Source: Chloroflexota bacterium
GTDB lineage: Bacteria > Chloroflexota > Anaerolineae > 4572-78 > J111
Direction: 5' to 3'
Assembly: GCA_003694775.1 (NCBI GenBank)
Contig: RFJV01000299.1
Coordinates: forward strand, 1-9,887
Length of the DNA: 9,887 nucleotides
The notes beneath the pieces are model-generated. The model made no database searches, was not told where the DNA came from, and was given only the letters and a program-made list of their open reading frames with translations. Shown here in pieces: positions 1 through 7,052 of the stretch. The number at the start of each line of letters is the position of its first letter. The stretch's first letter is position 1. Made by a program: the position numbers and the translations under genes.

Positions 1-609
1 ACCGTAAACCTGGCCGGGGCCAGGGTAGACAGCCGCGATATGGACGCGTTTCTGGCCTACCCGCCGGTTCGCCGCCGGCTCTACTTTGCCGACCCGCAGA
101 ATCCGGTCAACCCGGCCAGAGATTTTATCTACTACCGGGGACGGTTTCCCATCTCGCTGGCCCGTCACTTTTACGGCGACCGGTACGTTTGCGTGGGCGA
201 CGCGGCCGGCCTGGTGCGGGCATTCAAGGGCAAAGGGGTCACCTCTGCCATCCAGACCGCCATCTGGGCCGCGGAAACGGCCATGCACCACGGCATCTCC
301 CGGCAGGCATTCCACCGGCACTACCGGGCCGCCTGCGGCGGCATCATCCGCGACATTCCCTACGGGCAGGCCATGCGCCGGCTGGCAATTCTGGGAAGCC
401 GGCTGGGGCTGGTCGACCTGCTGATTGCCCTGGCCGAAGAGAATGCCATCCTCCGCCGCGCCCTCTTCGACGCGGTATCGGCGCACCGGGACTACCGGCT
501 GATTGTGGCCGACCTGCTGGCTCCGGGCGAACTGGCCCGGCTTGGCCTGTCGCTGGTCCGGCTGGGATTCCGGCAAAACCGTCCCCTGAAAACCGGACAG
601 ACGGGGTAA
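1..609 (+). CDS. FAD-dependent oxidoreductase, geranylgeranyl-reductase-like, C-terminal part (5' truncated)
   Basis: The frame is open from the first base, so this is the C-terminal 202 residues of a longer protein whose start and N-terminal Rossmann motif lie outside the window. A GDAAG motif at residues 66-70 of the visible part (VCVGDAAGLV), followed by a helix of the type GVTSAIQTAIWAAE, is the second FAD-contacting motif of the p-hydroxybenzoate-hydroxylase/geranylgeranyl-reductase superfamily. Members reduce isoprenoid double bonds or hydroxylate aromatics. The substrate cannot be deduced here, and the usual 'NPxxGEG' after GDAAG is replaced by RAFKGKG, so a geranylgeranyl substrate is only a family guess. 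The C-terminal 100 residues are helical and Arg/Leu-rich with no obvious membrane span. The next gene starts 62 bp downstream, so the two may be co-transcribed. The internal ATG at 40 is not the true start. Family assignment is fairly secure, function is not. Confidence 0.72.
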   Translation, partial: TVNLAGARVDSRDMDAFLAYPPVRRRLYFADPQNPVNPARDFIYYRGRFPISLARHFYGDRYVCVGDAAGLVRAFKGKGVTSAIQTAIWAAETAMHHGISRQAFHRHYRAACGGIIRDIPYGQAMRRLAILGSRLGLVDLLIALAEENAILRRALFDAVSAHRDYRLIVADLLAPGELARLGLSLVRLGFRQNRPLKTGQTG

Positions 610-671
610 CAGCAAGGGTACTGCAGCAGTTGCCCTGCAGAAACACTGATTTCAAGAGGAACAGCCCGGCC

Positions 672-1100
672 ATGAGAAGCACACTGCTCCTGCTGGCATT
701 CTGCCTGTTTTTGACCGCCTGCCAGACCGCGGAGGCGACCGCAGTTCCGGCCCCCTACCGGGGTGCGGCTCCGCCGTCGGCGGGCTTTCTGACCGACCCG
801 GCCAACATCGAAGCCGGACGGGTGCTGTTTCAGCGTCACTGCGCGGCCTGCCACGGACAGACCGGCCATGGGGACGGCCCGGCAGGGCACACCCTCCGCC
901 TCAAGCCGGCCAACCTGGCCGACCCGTTCGGCACGGCCCGCCAGCCGCCGGACTACTGGTTCTGGCGAGTCAGCGAGGGCGGCAGGGCCGAGCCGTTCCA
1001 CTCCCGCGGTTCTATTATGCCGGCCTGGAAGCACCACCTGACCGAAGAAGAACGGTGGCAGGTCATCGCCTTTGCCCGCACCCTGGCCGGGCAGGATTAG
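672..1100 (+). CDS. Small c-type cytochrome, lipoprotein
   Basis: This 142-residue protein has a lipoprotein signal: a hydrophobic stretch at residues 4-16 ending in a lipobox with LTAC, so Cys17 is the likely lipidated residue. A low-complexity Ala/Pro linker follows (about 20-37). The mature domain carries one haem-c motif, CAACH at 57-61, and a plausible axial Met116 in SIMPAW, as in class I monohaem cytochromes (cytochrome c/CccA-like). It would sit on the outer face of the membrane and shuttle electrons in a respiratory chain. I chose the ATG at 672 because it directly precedes the signal peptide and has AGAGGA at 655-660 upstream; the frame is open further upstream, but only as a shadow of the previous gene. 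The partner is unknown. It is not obviously linked to the cytoplasmic hydrogenase downstream, which has no need of a periplasmic cytochrome. Confidence 0.88.
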   Translation: MRSTLLLLAFCLFLTACQTAEATAVPAPYRGAAPPSAGFLTDPANIEAGRVLFQRHCAACHGQTGHGDGPAGHTLRLKPANLADPFGTARQPPDYWFWRVSEGGRAEPFHSRGSIMPAWKHHLTEEERWQVIAFARTLAGQD

Positions 1101-1131
1101 AGCACAGCAGGGAGCAGGAAGCCAGGCTGAC

Positions 1132-1206
1132 ACCTGACACCTGCTACCTGCTACCTGCTACCCTGCGACTTGCTACCTTGCTACCTTGCTACCTTGCTAT
1201 CCTGCT
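1132..1206 (+). repeat. Tandem array of 7-8 bp units (ACCTGCT / ACCTTGCT)
   Basis: About ten consecutive units begin right after the cytochrome gene: ACCTGAC, three copies of ACCTGCT, ACCCTGCG, ACTTGCT, three copies of ACCTTGCT, then ATCCTGCT. The switch from 7-bp to 8-bp units by one extra T, followed by amplification of the 8-bp version, looks like stepwise expansion by slippage. It resembles the short tandemly repeated repetitive (STRR) sequences described in cyanobacteria and short-unit repeats seen in Chloroflexota intergenic DNA. No coding role is evident. Confidence 0.9.
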
Positions 1207-1216
1207 ACCCGCAACC

Positions 1217-1245
1217 TTGCCCATGTGCGGCCAACGCGGTATAGT
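1217..1245 (+). promoter_or_regulatory. Possible sigma70-type promoter for hypA
   Basis: TTGCCC at 1217-1222 (4 of 6 to TTGACA) is followed after exactly 17 bp by TATAGT at 1240-1245 (5 of 6 to TATAAT). Transcription would begin near 1252, giving a short leader with GGAGA at 1264-1268 before the hypA ATG at 1276. The spacing is ideal, but the match is by eye and not tested against background. Confidence 0.4.
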
Positions 1246-1275
1246 CAAGCCATATCCCATCCCGGAGAAAGAGCG

Positions 1276-1650
1276 ATGCACGAACTGCCGGTTACCCAGG
1301 GAATTCTGGCAACGGCCATCGAGGCCGCCCAACAGCACGGCGGCTACCCCATCACCGATATCTACCTGGTCATCGGTGAGCTATCGAGCATTGTGGACGA
1401 TTCGGTGCAGTTCTATTTTGACATGCTCAGCCAGGGCACGCTGGCCGAAGGCGCCCGGCTCCATTTTCAACGCCAGCCGGCCCAGGCAACCTGCTGGGCG
1501 TGCGGCCACCAGTTTGAAGTCAGCCCGCCCCTGCCGCCCCTTTGTCCGGCCTGCCAGAGTCCGCGCCTGCACGTTACCGGCGGGCGCGAATTTTACGTGG
1601 AAAGCATCGAGGTCGACGATGGGGCCGGCCCGTCATCCCCGCATGGTTAA
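1276..1650 (+). CDS. hypA: Hydrogenase nickel incorporation protein HypA
   Basis: HypA is a cytoplasmic metallochaperone that, with HypB, delivers nickel to the large subunit of [NiFe] hydrogenases. The 124-residue product starts with the diagnostic MHE, where His2 and the N-terminal amine bind nickel. It has the conserved central region LVIGELS, and a zinc-binding loop with two CxxC pairs, Cys73/Cys76 and Cys90/Cys93. The final conserved strand EFYVESIEV (105-113) is present, followed by an extra 11-residue acidic, Pro/Ser/Gly tail. The ATG at 1276 is chosen because it gives the essential MHE N-terminus and has GGAGA seven bases upstream; the frame is open further upstream, but only through repeat DNA. 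It lies 289 bp upstream of the hydrogenase operon on the same strand, so its likely client is MvhA. No hypB, C, D, E or F is in the window. Confidence 0.96.
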   Translation: MHELPVTQGILATAIEAAQQHGGYPITDIYLVIGELSSIVDDSVQFYFDMLSQGTLAEGARLHFQRQPAQATCWACGHQFEVSPPLPPLCPACQSPRLHVTGGREFYVESIEVDDGAGPSSPHG

Positions 1651-1670
1651 TTTGTGACAAATATCGCAAA
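1651..1670. promoter_or_regulatory. CRP/FNR-type palindrome upstream of hdrC
   Basis: TTTGTGA and TCGCAAA face each other across a 6-bp spacer (1651-1657 and 1664-1670). The arms are inverted repeats with one mismatch and match the TGTGA-N6-TCACA layout of CRP-family operators with one substitution. The site is in the AT-rich start of the hdrC leader, about 57 bp upstream of a candidate -10 element, which would suit activation from an upstream position. This is a by-eye match, and the binding protein is unknown. The cNMP-fold protein at the end of the operon has no DNA-binding domain and cannot itself be the binder. Confidence 0.4.
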
Positions 1671-1676
1671 TAAAAA

Positions 1677-1688
1677 TGACAGATGTCA
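1677..1688. promoter_or_regulatory. Short palindrome TGACA-N2-TGTCA
   Basis: Perfect 5-bp arms lie around a GA spacer, 6 bp downstream of the CRP-like site. It could be a second operator half-pair or overlap the -35 region of the operon promoter. No specific regulator can be named from this motif alone. Confidence 0.3.
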
Positions 1689-1710
1689 CTATCTATTTTC
1701 CCCCCAACAG

Positions 1711-1722
1711 TGCTACTATAAA
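1711..1722 (+). promoter_or_regulatory. Candidate -10 region for the hdr-mvh operon
   Basis: TGCTACTATAAA contains TATAAA (1717-1722, 5 of 6 to TATAAT). Alternatively it holds an extended -10 reading, TG-C-TACTAT (1711-1719). No good -35 box is visible at the right distance, which is typical of activator-dependent promoters and fits the two palindromes just upstream. Transcription would begin near 1729, leaving a leader of about 210 nt before hdrC. Confidence 0.35.
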
Positions 1723-1862
1723 ATTGCGACTGCCCGACGCACAACCATTTCCTCTGCCACAAAATACCACCTTCAATCTGGAGCACCCTGCCCCGGAACC
1801 TGCCTGACCGGAACACATCCAAACCAACCGAATACCCGCCACCGGTTCCTTCTCTGGTCCTG

Positions 1863-1891
1863 ACCGGCCCGTAAGCCAACTATCGGGCGGT
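1863..1891 (+). other. Hairpin in the hdrC leader
   Basis: ACCGGCCCG (1863-1871) can pair with CGGGCGGT (1884-1891) through eight base pairs with one bulged G, closing a 12-nt loop. It has no T-run after it, so it is not an intrinsic terminator. It lies 36 nt before the hdrC ribosome-binding site and might affect leader stability. The rest of the leader (about 1731-1862 and 1892-1926) shows nothing else I can support. Confidence 0.3.
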
Positions 1892-1929
1892 TGCGATGAG
1901 GCCCAAACCCAGGTCAGACCCTGAAAAGA

Positions 1930-1934
1930 GGAGG
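1930..1934 (+). promoter_or_regulatory. Ribosome-binding site of hdrC
   Basis: GGAGG, within the purine run AGAGGAGG (1927-1934), lies five bases before the ATG at 1940. It fixes that ATG as the start and is among the strongest sites in the operon. Confidence 0.75.
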
Positions 1935-1939
1935 TTTAT

Positions 1940-2530
1940 ATGCTCACGGATTCCACGGCAGACCGTGCCCGCGCCCCTACGTTTCTGGAAGAGGTCATCG
2001 CCCAGACTCCCGGCGACCCGCGGCTGGAAATGTGCATCCAGTGCGGCACGTGCGGGGGGTCGTGTCCGTCCGGCCCGGACATGGACTATACGCCCCGTGC
2101 CCTGTTTGCCATGATAAAGGCCGGCATGAAAGACGCCGTTCTCCGAAGCAACACCCCCTGGTTCTGCGTGTCGTGCTACTACTGCATGGTGCGCTGTCCC
2201 CAGGAAGTCCACATTACCGACCTGATGTACACCCTGAAGCGAATGGCCGTGCAGGAAGGCCTGTACCACGAGTCCAGCGCGTCGACCGCGCCGGAATTTT
2301 CCGGCACATTCATCGACTACGTGGAAAACTACGGGCGCAGTTTTGAACTGGGCCTGGCGACCCGCTACCACCTGCGCCACAACCCGATGGGCGCGGTCAA
2401 AATGGCAACCTCGCTGGGGCTGGGAATGCTGAGAAAAGGCCGCATGGACCTGAACCCCAAACGCATCAAGGGCATTAAACAGCTCCAGGCCATTCTGGAA
2501 AAGGCCAAAGCGTTGGGAGGTGCGGTATGA
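1940..2530 (+). CDS. hdrC: Heterodisulfide reductase subunit C (HdrC), 2x[4Fe-4S] protein
   Basis: HdrC is the ferredoxin-like subunit that wires the flavin subunit HdrA to the catalytic subunit HdrB. The 196-residue product has two complete [4Fe-4S] ligand sets. The first is Cys32/35/38/42 in CIQCGTCGGSCP; the second is Cys76/79/82/86 in CVSCYYCMVRCP. Each is followed by Pro, as in the family. The C-terminal ~110 residues form the helical region with a basic end (KRIKGIKQL) typical of HdrC. There is no membrane segment, so it is the soluble HdrABC type rather than the membrane HdrDE type. The stop overlaps the hdrB start by four bases (ATGA), indicating translational coupling. Confidence 0.95.
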   Translation: MLTDSTADRARAPTFLEEVIAQTPGDPRLEMCIQCGTCGGSCPSGPDMDYTPRALFAMIKAGMKDAVLRSNTPWFCVSCYYCMVRCPQEVHITDLMYTLKRMAVQEGLYHESSASTAPEFSGTFIDYVENYGRSFELGLATRYHLRHNPMGAVKMATSLGLGMLRKGRMDLNPKRIKGIKQLQAILEKAKALGGAV

Positions 2531-3492
2531 TGTACGGCTATTATCCCGGCTGTTCCCTGGAAAAAAACGCCATTGCCTACCACCAGTCGATGATGGCGGT
2601 GGCCCGGAAGCTGAACCTGGAGTTTGCCGAAATTGATGACTGGAACTGCTGTGGAGCCACCGAGTACTTCTCGCTGGAGCTGTTGCCCGCGTATGCGCTG
2701 GTCAGCCGGAACCTGGCCCTGGCCCAAAACCAGCTAAAAAACGGGCGGCAGTTGGTGGCCCCGTGCAGTGCCTGCTTTGTAAACCTGCTCAAAACGGACC
2801 GCTACATGGCCCGGTCGCCGGAGCTGGCGCGGCAGGTCAACGAAGCGCTGGCCGCGGGCGGTCTGCATTACGAGCCGGGCAGTGTGGAAGTGCGCCACCT
2901 GCTGGACATCATCATCAACGATGTGGGGTACGAGGCCGTGGCCCGGCAGGTGGTCAAGCCGCTGTACAATCTGCGGGTGGCCCCCTACTACGGCTGTCTG
3001 ACCGTCCGGCCCGGCCTGGAAAAATCGTTCGACAACCCGGAATACCCTACCAGCCTGGACCGTCTGCTCGACACCCTGGGCGCGGAGGTGGTGGACTTTC
3101 CGCTCAAGGCCCACTGCTGTGGCGGCCATATGACCCAAATCAGCGAAGATACGGCCCTGGAAATGATTCGCCGCCTGCTCAAAAACGCGGCCGACTACGA
3201 GGCCGATGTCATTGTGACCGTCTGCCCGATGTGCCAGCTCAACCTGGATGCCTACCAGGACAGTGTGAACAAGAAGTTCGGCACGCGCTACCGGATTCCG
3301 GTGCTGTACTTTACCCAACTGATGGGCCTGGCTTTTGGCCTGCGTCCGGTGGAGCTGGGCTTTGGCAAAGAGTTTGTCAGCCCCACGTTGGCGCTGGCAA
3401 AAATCGGCGCCGAACCGCCGCCCCGGCCATCAAAAAAGGCCCGTCCCTCCAGAGACGCCCTGCCCATGCCGGAAATGCCGGAGGAGGAATAG
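2527..3492 (+). CDS. hdrB: Heterodisulfide reductase subunit B (HdrB), two CCG domains
   Basis: HdrB holds the disulfide-reducing site of HdrABC. The 321-residue protein has two full cysteine-rich CCG domains: Cys9, Cys41-Cys42, Cys80/Cys83, and Cys157, Cys197-Cys198, Cys233/Cys236. Both fit CX31-39CCX34-37CxxC, the ligand pattern of the non-cubane [4Fe-4S] clusters that cleave CoM-S-S-CoB in methanogens. All ten cysteines are intact, so catalytic competence is expected, although the substrate in this organism is unknown. After about residue 290 there is an extra Pro/Lys/Glu-rich tail (ending PMPEMPEEE) beyond the usual fold. GGGAGG at 2515-2520 precedes the ATG at 2527; a second ATG follows at once at 2530. 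The hdrA start lies three bases beyond the stop. Confidence 0.95.
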   Translation: MMYGYYPGCSLEKNAIAYHQSMMAVARKLNLEFAEIDDWNCCGATEYFSLELLPAYALVSRNLALAQNQLKNGRQLVAPCSACFVNLLKTDRYMARSPELARQVNEALAAGGLHYEPGSVEVRHLLDIIINDVGYEAVARQVVKPLYNLRVAPYYGCLTVRPGLEKSFDNPEYPTSLDRLLDTLGAEVVDFPLKAHCCGGHMTQISEDTALEMIRRLLKNAADYEADVIVTVCPMCQLNLDAYQDSVNKKFGTRYRIPVLYFTQLMGLAFGLRPVELGFGKEFVSPTLALAKIGAEPPPRPSKKARPSRDALPMPEMPEEE

Positions 3493-3495
3493 ACC

Positions 3496-5520
3496 ATGAG
3501 CAAGGAACGAATCGGCGTGTATGTGTGTCACTGTGGAAGCAACATTGCCGGCGTGGTCGATGTGGCAGAAGTGGCCCGCTGGGCCAGCGAAGCCTTGCAA
3601 GATGACGGCGTGGTGGTGGCCCGCGATTACAAGTTTATGTGCTCCAGTCTGGGGCAGGAACTGATTGAGGCCGACATCCGGGAGCAGGGGTTGACCCGCG
3701 TGGTGGTGGCGGCCTGCTCCCCCCACCTGCACGAACACACCTTCCGCAAGGCCACCGAACGGGGCGGCCTGAACCCCTACCTGTGCGAGATGGTCTCCAT
3801 CCGGGAGCAGGTCTCCTGGGTCCATACCGACCGGCACAAAGCCACCGAAAAGGCCAAAGCCCTGGTTGCCGGGGGGGTGGAGCGGGTAGTACACCACGAG
3901 CCGCTGGAGCCCATCCGCGTACCCATCAACGAGGCCACGCTGGTGGTAGGCGGCGGCATCGCCGGCATCCAGGCCGCGCTGGAAATTGCCGATAGCGGCT
4001 ATCCCGTATACCTGGTGGAGCGGGAGCCGTCCATCGGCGGGCATATGGCCCAGTTCGACAAGACCTTCCCCACCCTGGACTGCGCGGCCTGTATTCTGAC
4101 CCCCAAAATGGTGTCGGTGGGGGACCATCCCAACATCACCCTGCTTACCTGGAGCGAGGTGGAGCAGGTAGATGGCTACGTGGGCAACTTTGAGGTGACT
4201 ATCCGAAAAAAGGCTCGCTACGTCAACGAGGAACTGTGCACCGGTTGCGGCATCTGCGAGGAAAAGTGCCCCAAGCGGGTCATCGATAATGTCTACGAGG
4301 CCGGTTTGGGCTACCGCAAGGCGGTGTACCGGCCCTTCCCCCAGGCTGTGCCCAAGTACCCGGTCATCGACACCAAAAACTGCATCTACTTTGAGCGAGG
4401 CAAATGCAAGGCCTGCCAGATTTTCTGCCCCACCAAGGCCATCGACTTTGAGCAGGAGGACCAGATTATCCAGGTGAAGGTCGGCAACATCATCCTGGCC
4501 ACCGGCTACGACCTGTTCGACGCCCGGCGCATTCCCCAGCTTGGCTACGGGCGGCTGGCCAACGTGTTCACCAGCCTGGAGTTCGAGCGGATGTGCAACG
4601 CCGCCGGCCCCACCAACGGCGAAATCGTCCTGCGCGACGGCGTTACCAAACCGCAGTCGGTGGCGATTATCCACTGTGTGGGCAGTCGGGACCGGAACTA
4701 CAACAACTACTGTTCGGTTATCTGCTGTATGTCGAGCCTGAAATTTGCCCACCTGGTCAAGGAACGGACCGGGGCAGAGGTGTACAACTTCTATATCGAC
4801 ATGCGCACCGCGTTCAAGGATTACGACGAGTTCTACCAGAAAGTTCTGTCCGAGGGAACCCACTTTATCCGGGGCCGGGTAGCCGAGGTGACCGACGCGG
4901 CCCGTCTGCCGGGCGAGGAAGGCAAGCTGATTGTCCAGTGCGAGGATACCTTCATTGGCAAACAGCGGCGCATACCGGTGGATATGGTCATCCTGTCTGC
5001 CGGGCTGGAGCCGCGCCGCGACGCCAAGGAGGTCGCCAAGAAGTTCGGCATCTCCTGCAGTGCGGATAGCTGGTTCATTGAAAAGCACCCCAAGCTGGAC
5101 CCGGTAGCCACAATGACCGAGGGCATCTTCATTGCCGGGGCCTGCCAGGGGCCAAAGGACATCCCGGCCAGCGTGTCCCAGGGCGCGGCCGCGGCGGCCC
5201 GTGTGCTGAGCCATATCCAGCAGAAGGAGCTGTCGCTGGAGCCGGTGCGGGCCAGCGTTATCGAAGAAAAATGCTCCGGATGCCGCATCTGCAACGGGCT
5301 GTGCCCCTTCAATGCCATCATCTTCCACGAGGACCGGCGGGTCACGGAAATCAATCCGGCATTGTGCCAGGGTTGCGGCACCTGCGTGGCGGCCTGCCCG
5401 TCCGGAGCCATCACCGGAACCCAGTTCAGCAACGAGCAGGTTCTGGCCCAGCTTGAAGGCCTGCTGAAGATACCGGTCAACGGCAGTTCGGCCCGTCTGC
5501 CGGAACCGGAATTGGCCTGA
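3496..5520 (+). CDS. hdrA: Heterodisulfide reductase subunit A (HdrA), FAD electron-bifurcating iron-sulfur flavoprotein
   Basis: HdrA is the FAD subunit where electron pairs are split between ferredoxin and the HdrCB branch. At 674 residues it is the usual full length. In order it shows an N-terminal domain with cysteines that could bind its own cluster (Cys11, Cys13, Cys49, Cys74); a dinucleotide-binding motif GGGIAG at 152-157, with the downstream signature GGHMAQFDKTFPTLDC; an inserted ferredoxin domain with Cys248/251/254/258 and Cys296/304/307/311; a second thioredoxin-reductase-like part with ATGYD and HCVGSRD; and a C-terminal two-cluster ferredoxin domain, Cys593/596/599/603 and Cys624/627/630/634. 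Nothing essential appears missing. GAGGAGGA at 3481-3488, inside the end of hdrB, is the ribosome-binding site. mvhD follows after 12 bp, and its product is the known docking partner that feeds hydrogenase electrons into HdrA. Confidence 0.97.
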   Translation: MSKERIGVYVCHCGSNIAGVVDVAEVARWASEALQDDGVVVARDYKFMCSSLGQELIEADIREQGLTRVVVAACSPHLHEHTFRKATERGGLNPYLCEMVSIREQVSWVHTDRHKATEKAKALVAGGVERVVHHEPLEPIRVPINEATLVVGGGIAGIQAALEIADSGYPVYLVEREPSIGGHMAQFDKTFPTLDCAACILTPKMVSVGDHPNITLLTWSEVEQVDGYVGNFEVTIRKKARYVNEELCTGCGICEEKCPKRVIDNVYEAGLGYRKAVYRPFPQAVPKYPVIDTKNCIYFERGKCKACQIFCPTKAIDFEQEDQIIQVKVGNIILATGYDLFDARRIPQLGYGRLANVFTSLEFERMCNAAGPTNGEIVLRDGVTKPQSVAIIHCVGSRDRNYNNYCSVICCMSSLKFAHLVKERTGAEVYNFYIDMRTAFKDYDEFYQKVLSEGTHFIRGRVAEVTDAARLPGEEGKLIVQCEDTFIGKQRRIPVDMVILSAGLEPRRDAKEVAKKFGISCSADSWFIEKHPKLDPVATMTEGIFIAGACQGPKDIPASVSQGAAAAARVLSHIQQKELSLEPVRASVIEEKCSGCRICNGLCPFNAIIFHEDRRVTEINPALCQGCGTCVAACPSGAITGTQFSNEQVLAQLEGLLKIPVNGSSARLPEPELA

Positions 5521-5532
5521 GCGAGGTGAACC

Positions 5533-6000
5533 ATGAGCGAACCATTTGAACCCCTGATTATCGGTTTTACCTGCAACTGGTGCAGTTATCGGGCGGCAGA
5601 CCTGGCCGGCACGTCGCGCGAAAAATATCCGCCCAACATCCGGCTCATCCGGCTGATGTGTTCGGGCCGGCTGGACCCCACCTTTGTGCTGAAGGCGCTG
5701 GCCGGCGGGGCGGACGGCGTGCTGATTACCGGCTGTCATCCCGGCGAGTGCCACTACCTGGAGCAGAACTTCAAGGCCCTGCGGCGATACCTGCTCCTGC
5801 GCCGGTTGCTCACCCAGATGGGGGTTGAGCCGGCGCGGGTCAGGCTGGTGTGGGCCAGCGCGGCAGAGGGGGTGCGGCTGGCCGCGGAAATCGACCGCTT
5901 TGTTGAAGAAGTGCGCCGGCTGGGGCCGCTGAACTGGCCGGCGGTGGTCAGTGAAAACGGGGCCGAAATGCCGGAACCGGCCACGGAGGTGACAGCATGA
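5533..6000 (+). CDS. mvhD: MvhD, [2Fe-2S] linker subunit between hydrogenase and HdrA
   Basis: MvhD carries electrons from the hydrogenase small subunit MvhG to HdrA. The 155-residue protein shows the family cysteines: Cys14/Cys17 in FTCNWCSYRAAD, Cys43 in RLMCSGR, and Cys68/Cys73 in TGCHPGECHY, the ligand pool of its [2Fe-2S] cluster. The length is close to that of free-standing MvhD. The C-terminal ~20 residues are an acidic Glu/Pro-rich tail (after PLNWPAVV) that looks unstructured. GAGGTGA at 5523-5529 precedes the ATG, and the stop overlaps the mvhG start as ATGA. Not being fused to HdrA marks the separate-gene arrangement; fused HdrA-MvhD proteins occur in some other lineages. Confidence 0.95.
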   Translation: MSEPFEPLIIGFTCNWCSYRAADLAGTSREKYPPNIRLIRLMCSGRLDPTFVLKALAGGADGVLITGCHPGECHYLEQNFKALRRYLLLRRLLTQMGVEPARVRLVWASAAEGVRLAAEIDRFVEEVRRLGPLNWPAVVSENGAEMPEPATEVTA

Positions 6001-7046
6001 GCGACAACGGCAAACCCAGGTTCGGTATGTACTGGGCCTCCTCGTGCGGCGGGTGCGAAATTTCTGTGCTCAACATCCACGACAAGCTCCTGGTAGTGGA
6101 CGAGGTGTTCGATGTGGTGTTCTGGCCCTGCGCGGCAGACTTCAAGTACGAGGATGTGCGCGGCTACCCCGATGGCTACATCGACCTGTGCCTGTTCAAC
6201 GGGGCCATTCGCAACACGGAAAACGAGGAGATGGCCCGTCTCCTGCGCCGCAAGTCGAAGGTGCTGGTGGCTTTTGGCTCCTGCGCCTATGAGGGCTGTA
6301 TCCCTGCCCTGTCGAACCTGACCAGCAAGGCCGACACCCTGCAAGCCGTGTACCTGAACAGCCCATCCACCGAAAACCCGTCCGGCATTCTGCCCCAACC
6401 CCGTACGTCTGTGCCGGAGGGGGAGCTGGAAATTCCGGAATTCTACCACACGGTCAAATCGCTGGGCCAGGTAGTGCCGGTAGACTACACCATCCCCGGC
6501 TGTCCGCCGGAACCGCACCAGATTTGGGCCGTGCTGGAAACGGTAGTCGCCGCGCTGAAAGGTCAGGCCGACCTGCCGCCGGCGGGAAGCATCATCGGCG
6601 CCGGGCAGACCGCGGTTTGCGAGGAATGCCCCCTGACCAAAAACGAAAAAACCGTGCGGCGATTCTACCGCCCGTGGGAGGTCAAACCGGAACCGGGGCT
6701 GTGCCTGCTGGAGCAGGGACTGGTCTGTATGGGGCCGGCCACCCGCGGCGGATGCGGCGCGCTTTGCCCGCAGGTCGGCATGGGCTGTAGAGGATGCTAC
6801 GGCCCGCTGGACGGGGTGGAAGACCAGGGGGCCCGGATGCTGACCGCTTTGGCCTCGGTGGTGGAGGCAGGCCGGCCCGGCATGGACGAACACACCCTGG
6901 AAAAGGAAATCGAGGCTGTGATGGATACCATCGCCGACCCGGCGGGAACGTTCTACCGCTTCAGTATGGCCCATTCCATCCTCAAGCGGGCGCGGGTCAA
7001 CGGCAACGGTGGTAAACCCGGTCTGCAGTCCGGCAGTGGTGAATAA
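5997..7046 (+). CDS. mvhG: F420-non-reducing [NiFe] hydrogenase small subunit MvhG
   Basis: MvhG holds the Fe-S relay of the group 3c [NiFe] hydrogenase. Proximal-cluster ligands are Cys17 and Cys20 (SSCGGCE), Cys96 (GSCAYEG) and Cys169 (PGCPPEP). A C-terminal cysteine-rich half follows, with Cys208/211 (CEECP), Cys236, 244, 253, 257, 264 and 267, enough for the medial and distal [4Fe-4S] clusters. No twin-arginine signal or membrane anchor is present, so the enzyme is cytoplasmic. At 349 residues it is somewhat longer than methanogen MvhG, with a Gly/Ser/Asn-rich tail. GGAGGT at 5985-5990 lies inside mvhD and the start overlaps its stop (ATGA). The gene is followed by a repeat-bearing gap before mvhA, unlike the tight junctions upstream. 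Confidence 0.95.
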   Translation: MSDNGKPRFGMYWASSCGGCEISVLNIHDKLLVVDEVFDVVFWPCAADFKYEDVRGYPDGYIDLCLFNGAIRNTENEEMARLLRRKSKVLVAFGSCAYEGCIPALSNLTSKADTLQAVYLNSPSTENPSGILPQPRTSVPEGELEIPEFYHTVKSLGQVVPVDYTIPGCPPEPHQIWAVLETVVAALKGQADLPPAGSIIGAGQTAVCEECPLTKNEKTVRRFYRPWEVKPEPGLCLLEQGLVCMGPATRGGCGALCPQVGMGCRGCYGPLDGVEDQGARMLTALASVVEAGRPGMDEHTLEKEIEAVMDTIADPAGTFYRFSMAHSILKRARVNGNGGKPGLQSGSGE

Positions 7047-7052
7047 AATCTG

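Noticed and set aside
621..640. CTGCAG-N8-CTGCAG hairpin between the oxidoreductase and cytochrome genes
   Set aside because: The stem is only 6 bp and no T-run follows, so it does not support a terminator call.
1132..1206. CRISPR array
   Set aside because: The units are 7-8 bp and contiguous, with no unique spacers between repeats.
1055..1657. 200-codon plus-strand frame covering the repeat and hypA in another frame
   Set aside because: It translates tandem repeat sequence and then hypA out of frame. HypA itself has all its metal ligands.
1654..1863. Small plus-strand open frame in the hdrC leader
   Set aside because: Its start is inside the AT-rich putative operator region, it has no ribosome-binding site, and the protein resembles no family I know.
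3430..5754. 774-codon open frame on the minus strand opposite hdrA
   Set aside because: It is the antisense shadow of a GC-rich gene with perfect HdrA motifs on the plus strand. Its translation is low-complexity Gly/His/Val-rich with no recognisable domain.
5754..6974. 406-codon minus-strand open frame opposite mvhD/mvhG
   Set aside because: It is an antisense shadow of two well-supported genes.
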